Source: a virus. Taken from it: a stretch of 28,460 bases of DNA. The notes beneath the pieces were generated by a model that saw nothing but the letters and a program-made list of their open reading frames with translations, was not told the origin of the DNA and searched no databases. The stretch spans positions 1-28,460 of the IMG/VR virus record IMGVR_UViG_3300008266_000354. The stretch is one strand, 5' to 3'. Positions 28,327 to 28,460 of the stretch are shown here, one piece after another (the stretch's first letter is position 1; each line of letters begins with the position of its first letter). The position numbers were made by a program, and so were the translations under genes.

Positions 28327-28460
28327 AGTTGATAGCGGCCTGATACAATAGTTTTCAACTGAGGCTTAACCTGGATTCGCGCGCCTGGATCGGCAGCCGG
28401 TAGCCTTCCCGGCGGTTTCGGCAAAGCGATTTGCGATTTTTGCCCGTGGTGCGTGGCCCA
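28323..28460 (-). CDS. HTH protein crossing the genome ends, C-terminal part (about 41 residues beyond cos)
   Basis: This is the continuation of the gene starting at 609, reading H-G-Q-K and on through a proline- and lysine-rich tail ending G-R-Y-Q-L before TGA (28325-28323). The TGA overlaps the ATG of the small terminase (28326-28324) as ATGA, the usual signature of translational coupling in tight phage operons. That coupling supports the reality of the frame across the ends. In the linear virion the gene would be cut into two pieces and become whole only after the ends anneal. Confidence 0.7.
   Translation of the reverse strand, partial: WATHHGQKSQIALPKPPGRLPAADPGARIQVKPQLKTIVSGRYQL
28449..28460. 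repeat. 12-bp terminal direct repeat, right copy (candidate cosN)
   Basis: This is the right copy of GTGCGTGGCCCA. The segment between it and the small terminase start (28327-28448) is where a cosB-like terminase binding region would be expected by analogy with lambda, but I could not identify repeated binding sites in it. The segment also encodes the C-terminal end of the HTH protein that starts at 609. Because 12 is a multiple of three, the reading frame stays open whether or not the duplicate is collapsed. Confidence 0.7.

Noticed and set aside
1-28460. tRNA genes, CRISPR arrays, integrase, attachment site
   Set aside because: No cloverleaf-like GGTTCRA arms, spaced direct repeats, recombinase motifs or duplicated att-like core other than the 12-base terminal repeat were seen.

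Overview
The window reads as one complete small tailed-phage genome: 28,460 bases as given, or 28,448 unique plus a 12-base sequence (GTGCGTGGCCCA) present at both ends. Every supported gene is on the minus strand, so the text runs backwards relative to transcription. A gene runs off the left edge in frame and resumes at the right edge, which shows the molecule is circular or circularises. The 12-base terminal match lies 122 bases upstream of a Nu1-like small terminase gene. This is the lambda arrangement and is best explained by a cos site whose 12-nt 5' overhangs were filled in during sequencing.

Morphogenesis module, in transcription order from the right end: small terminase (28326-27754), a coiled-coil protein, a calcineurin-type metallophosphoesterase, a two-HTH protein, large terminase (26195-24351), gpW-like joining protein, lambda-type portal, S49 prohead protease, coiled-coil scaffold candidate, major capsid protein (21141-20260) followed by a clear intrinsic terminator, head-tail and tail genes, a short tape measure (477 aa, so a siphovirus with a tail near 70 nm by the usual ruler rule), two baseplate/tail-tip candidates and a 790-aa fibre (14599-12227). 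A lysis and envelope block follows (12220-10513): a 45-aa single-TM protein, a lipoprotein with coiled coil and three C-terminal TM segments (unusual spanin-like layout), a holin-like protein and another membrane protein, then a mini HExxH protein.

Early module (10225 down to 609 and across the ends): many small unknown proteins, two promoters sharing the same layout, a secreted lytic transglycosylase placed away from the holin block, a RuvC-like nuclease, an ERF annealase, two paralogous double-HTH proteins, a RecE-type exonuclease, an SSB-like protein with an acidic-aromatic tail, a dNMP kinase, and a helicase joining a DnaB N-domain to a RepA/RecA-like motor. The last early gene encodes an HTH protein that reads through cos into the start of the small terminase. 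No DNA polymerase, primase, integrase, CI-type repressor or tRNA is recognisable, so the phage looks lytic and dependent on host replication enzymes.

The host cannot be named. The lipoprotein signal and secreted transglycosylase suggest a Gram-negative envelope. Almost no gene has a Shine-Dalgarno sequence; leaders are instead pyrimidine-rich, typically ending AACCC(T)-ATG or AACTTT-ATG, which suggests a host that does not rely on SD pairing. The sequence is GC-rich, has plentiful CTAG, and appears to lack GTAC, ACGT and AGCT completely (CATG seen once), a strong sign of restriction avoidance. These genome-wide signals and the cos-spanning gene are the most noteworthy points.
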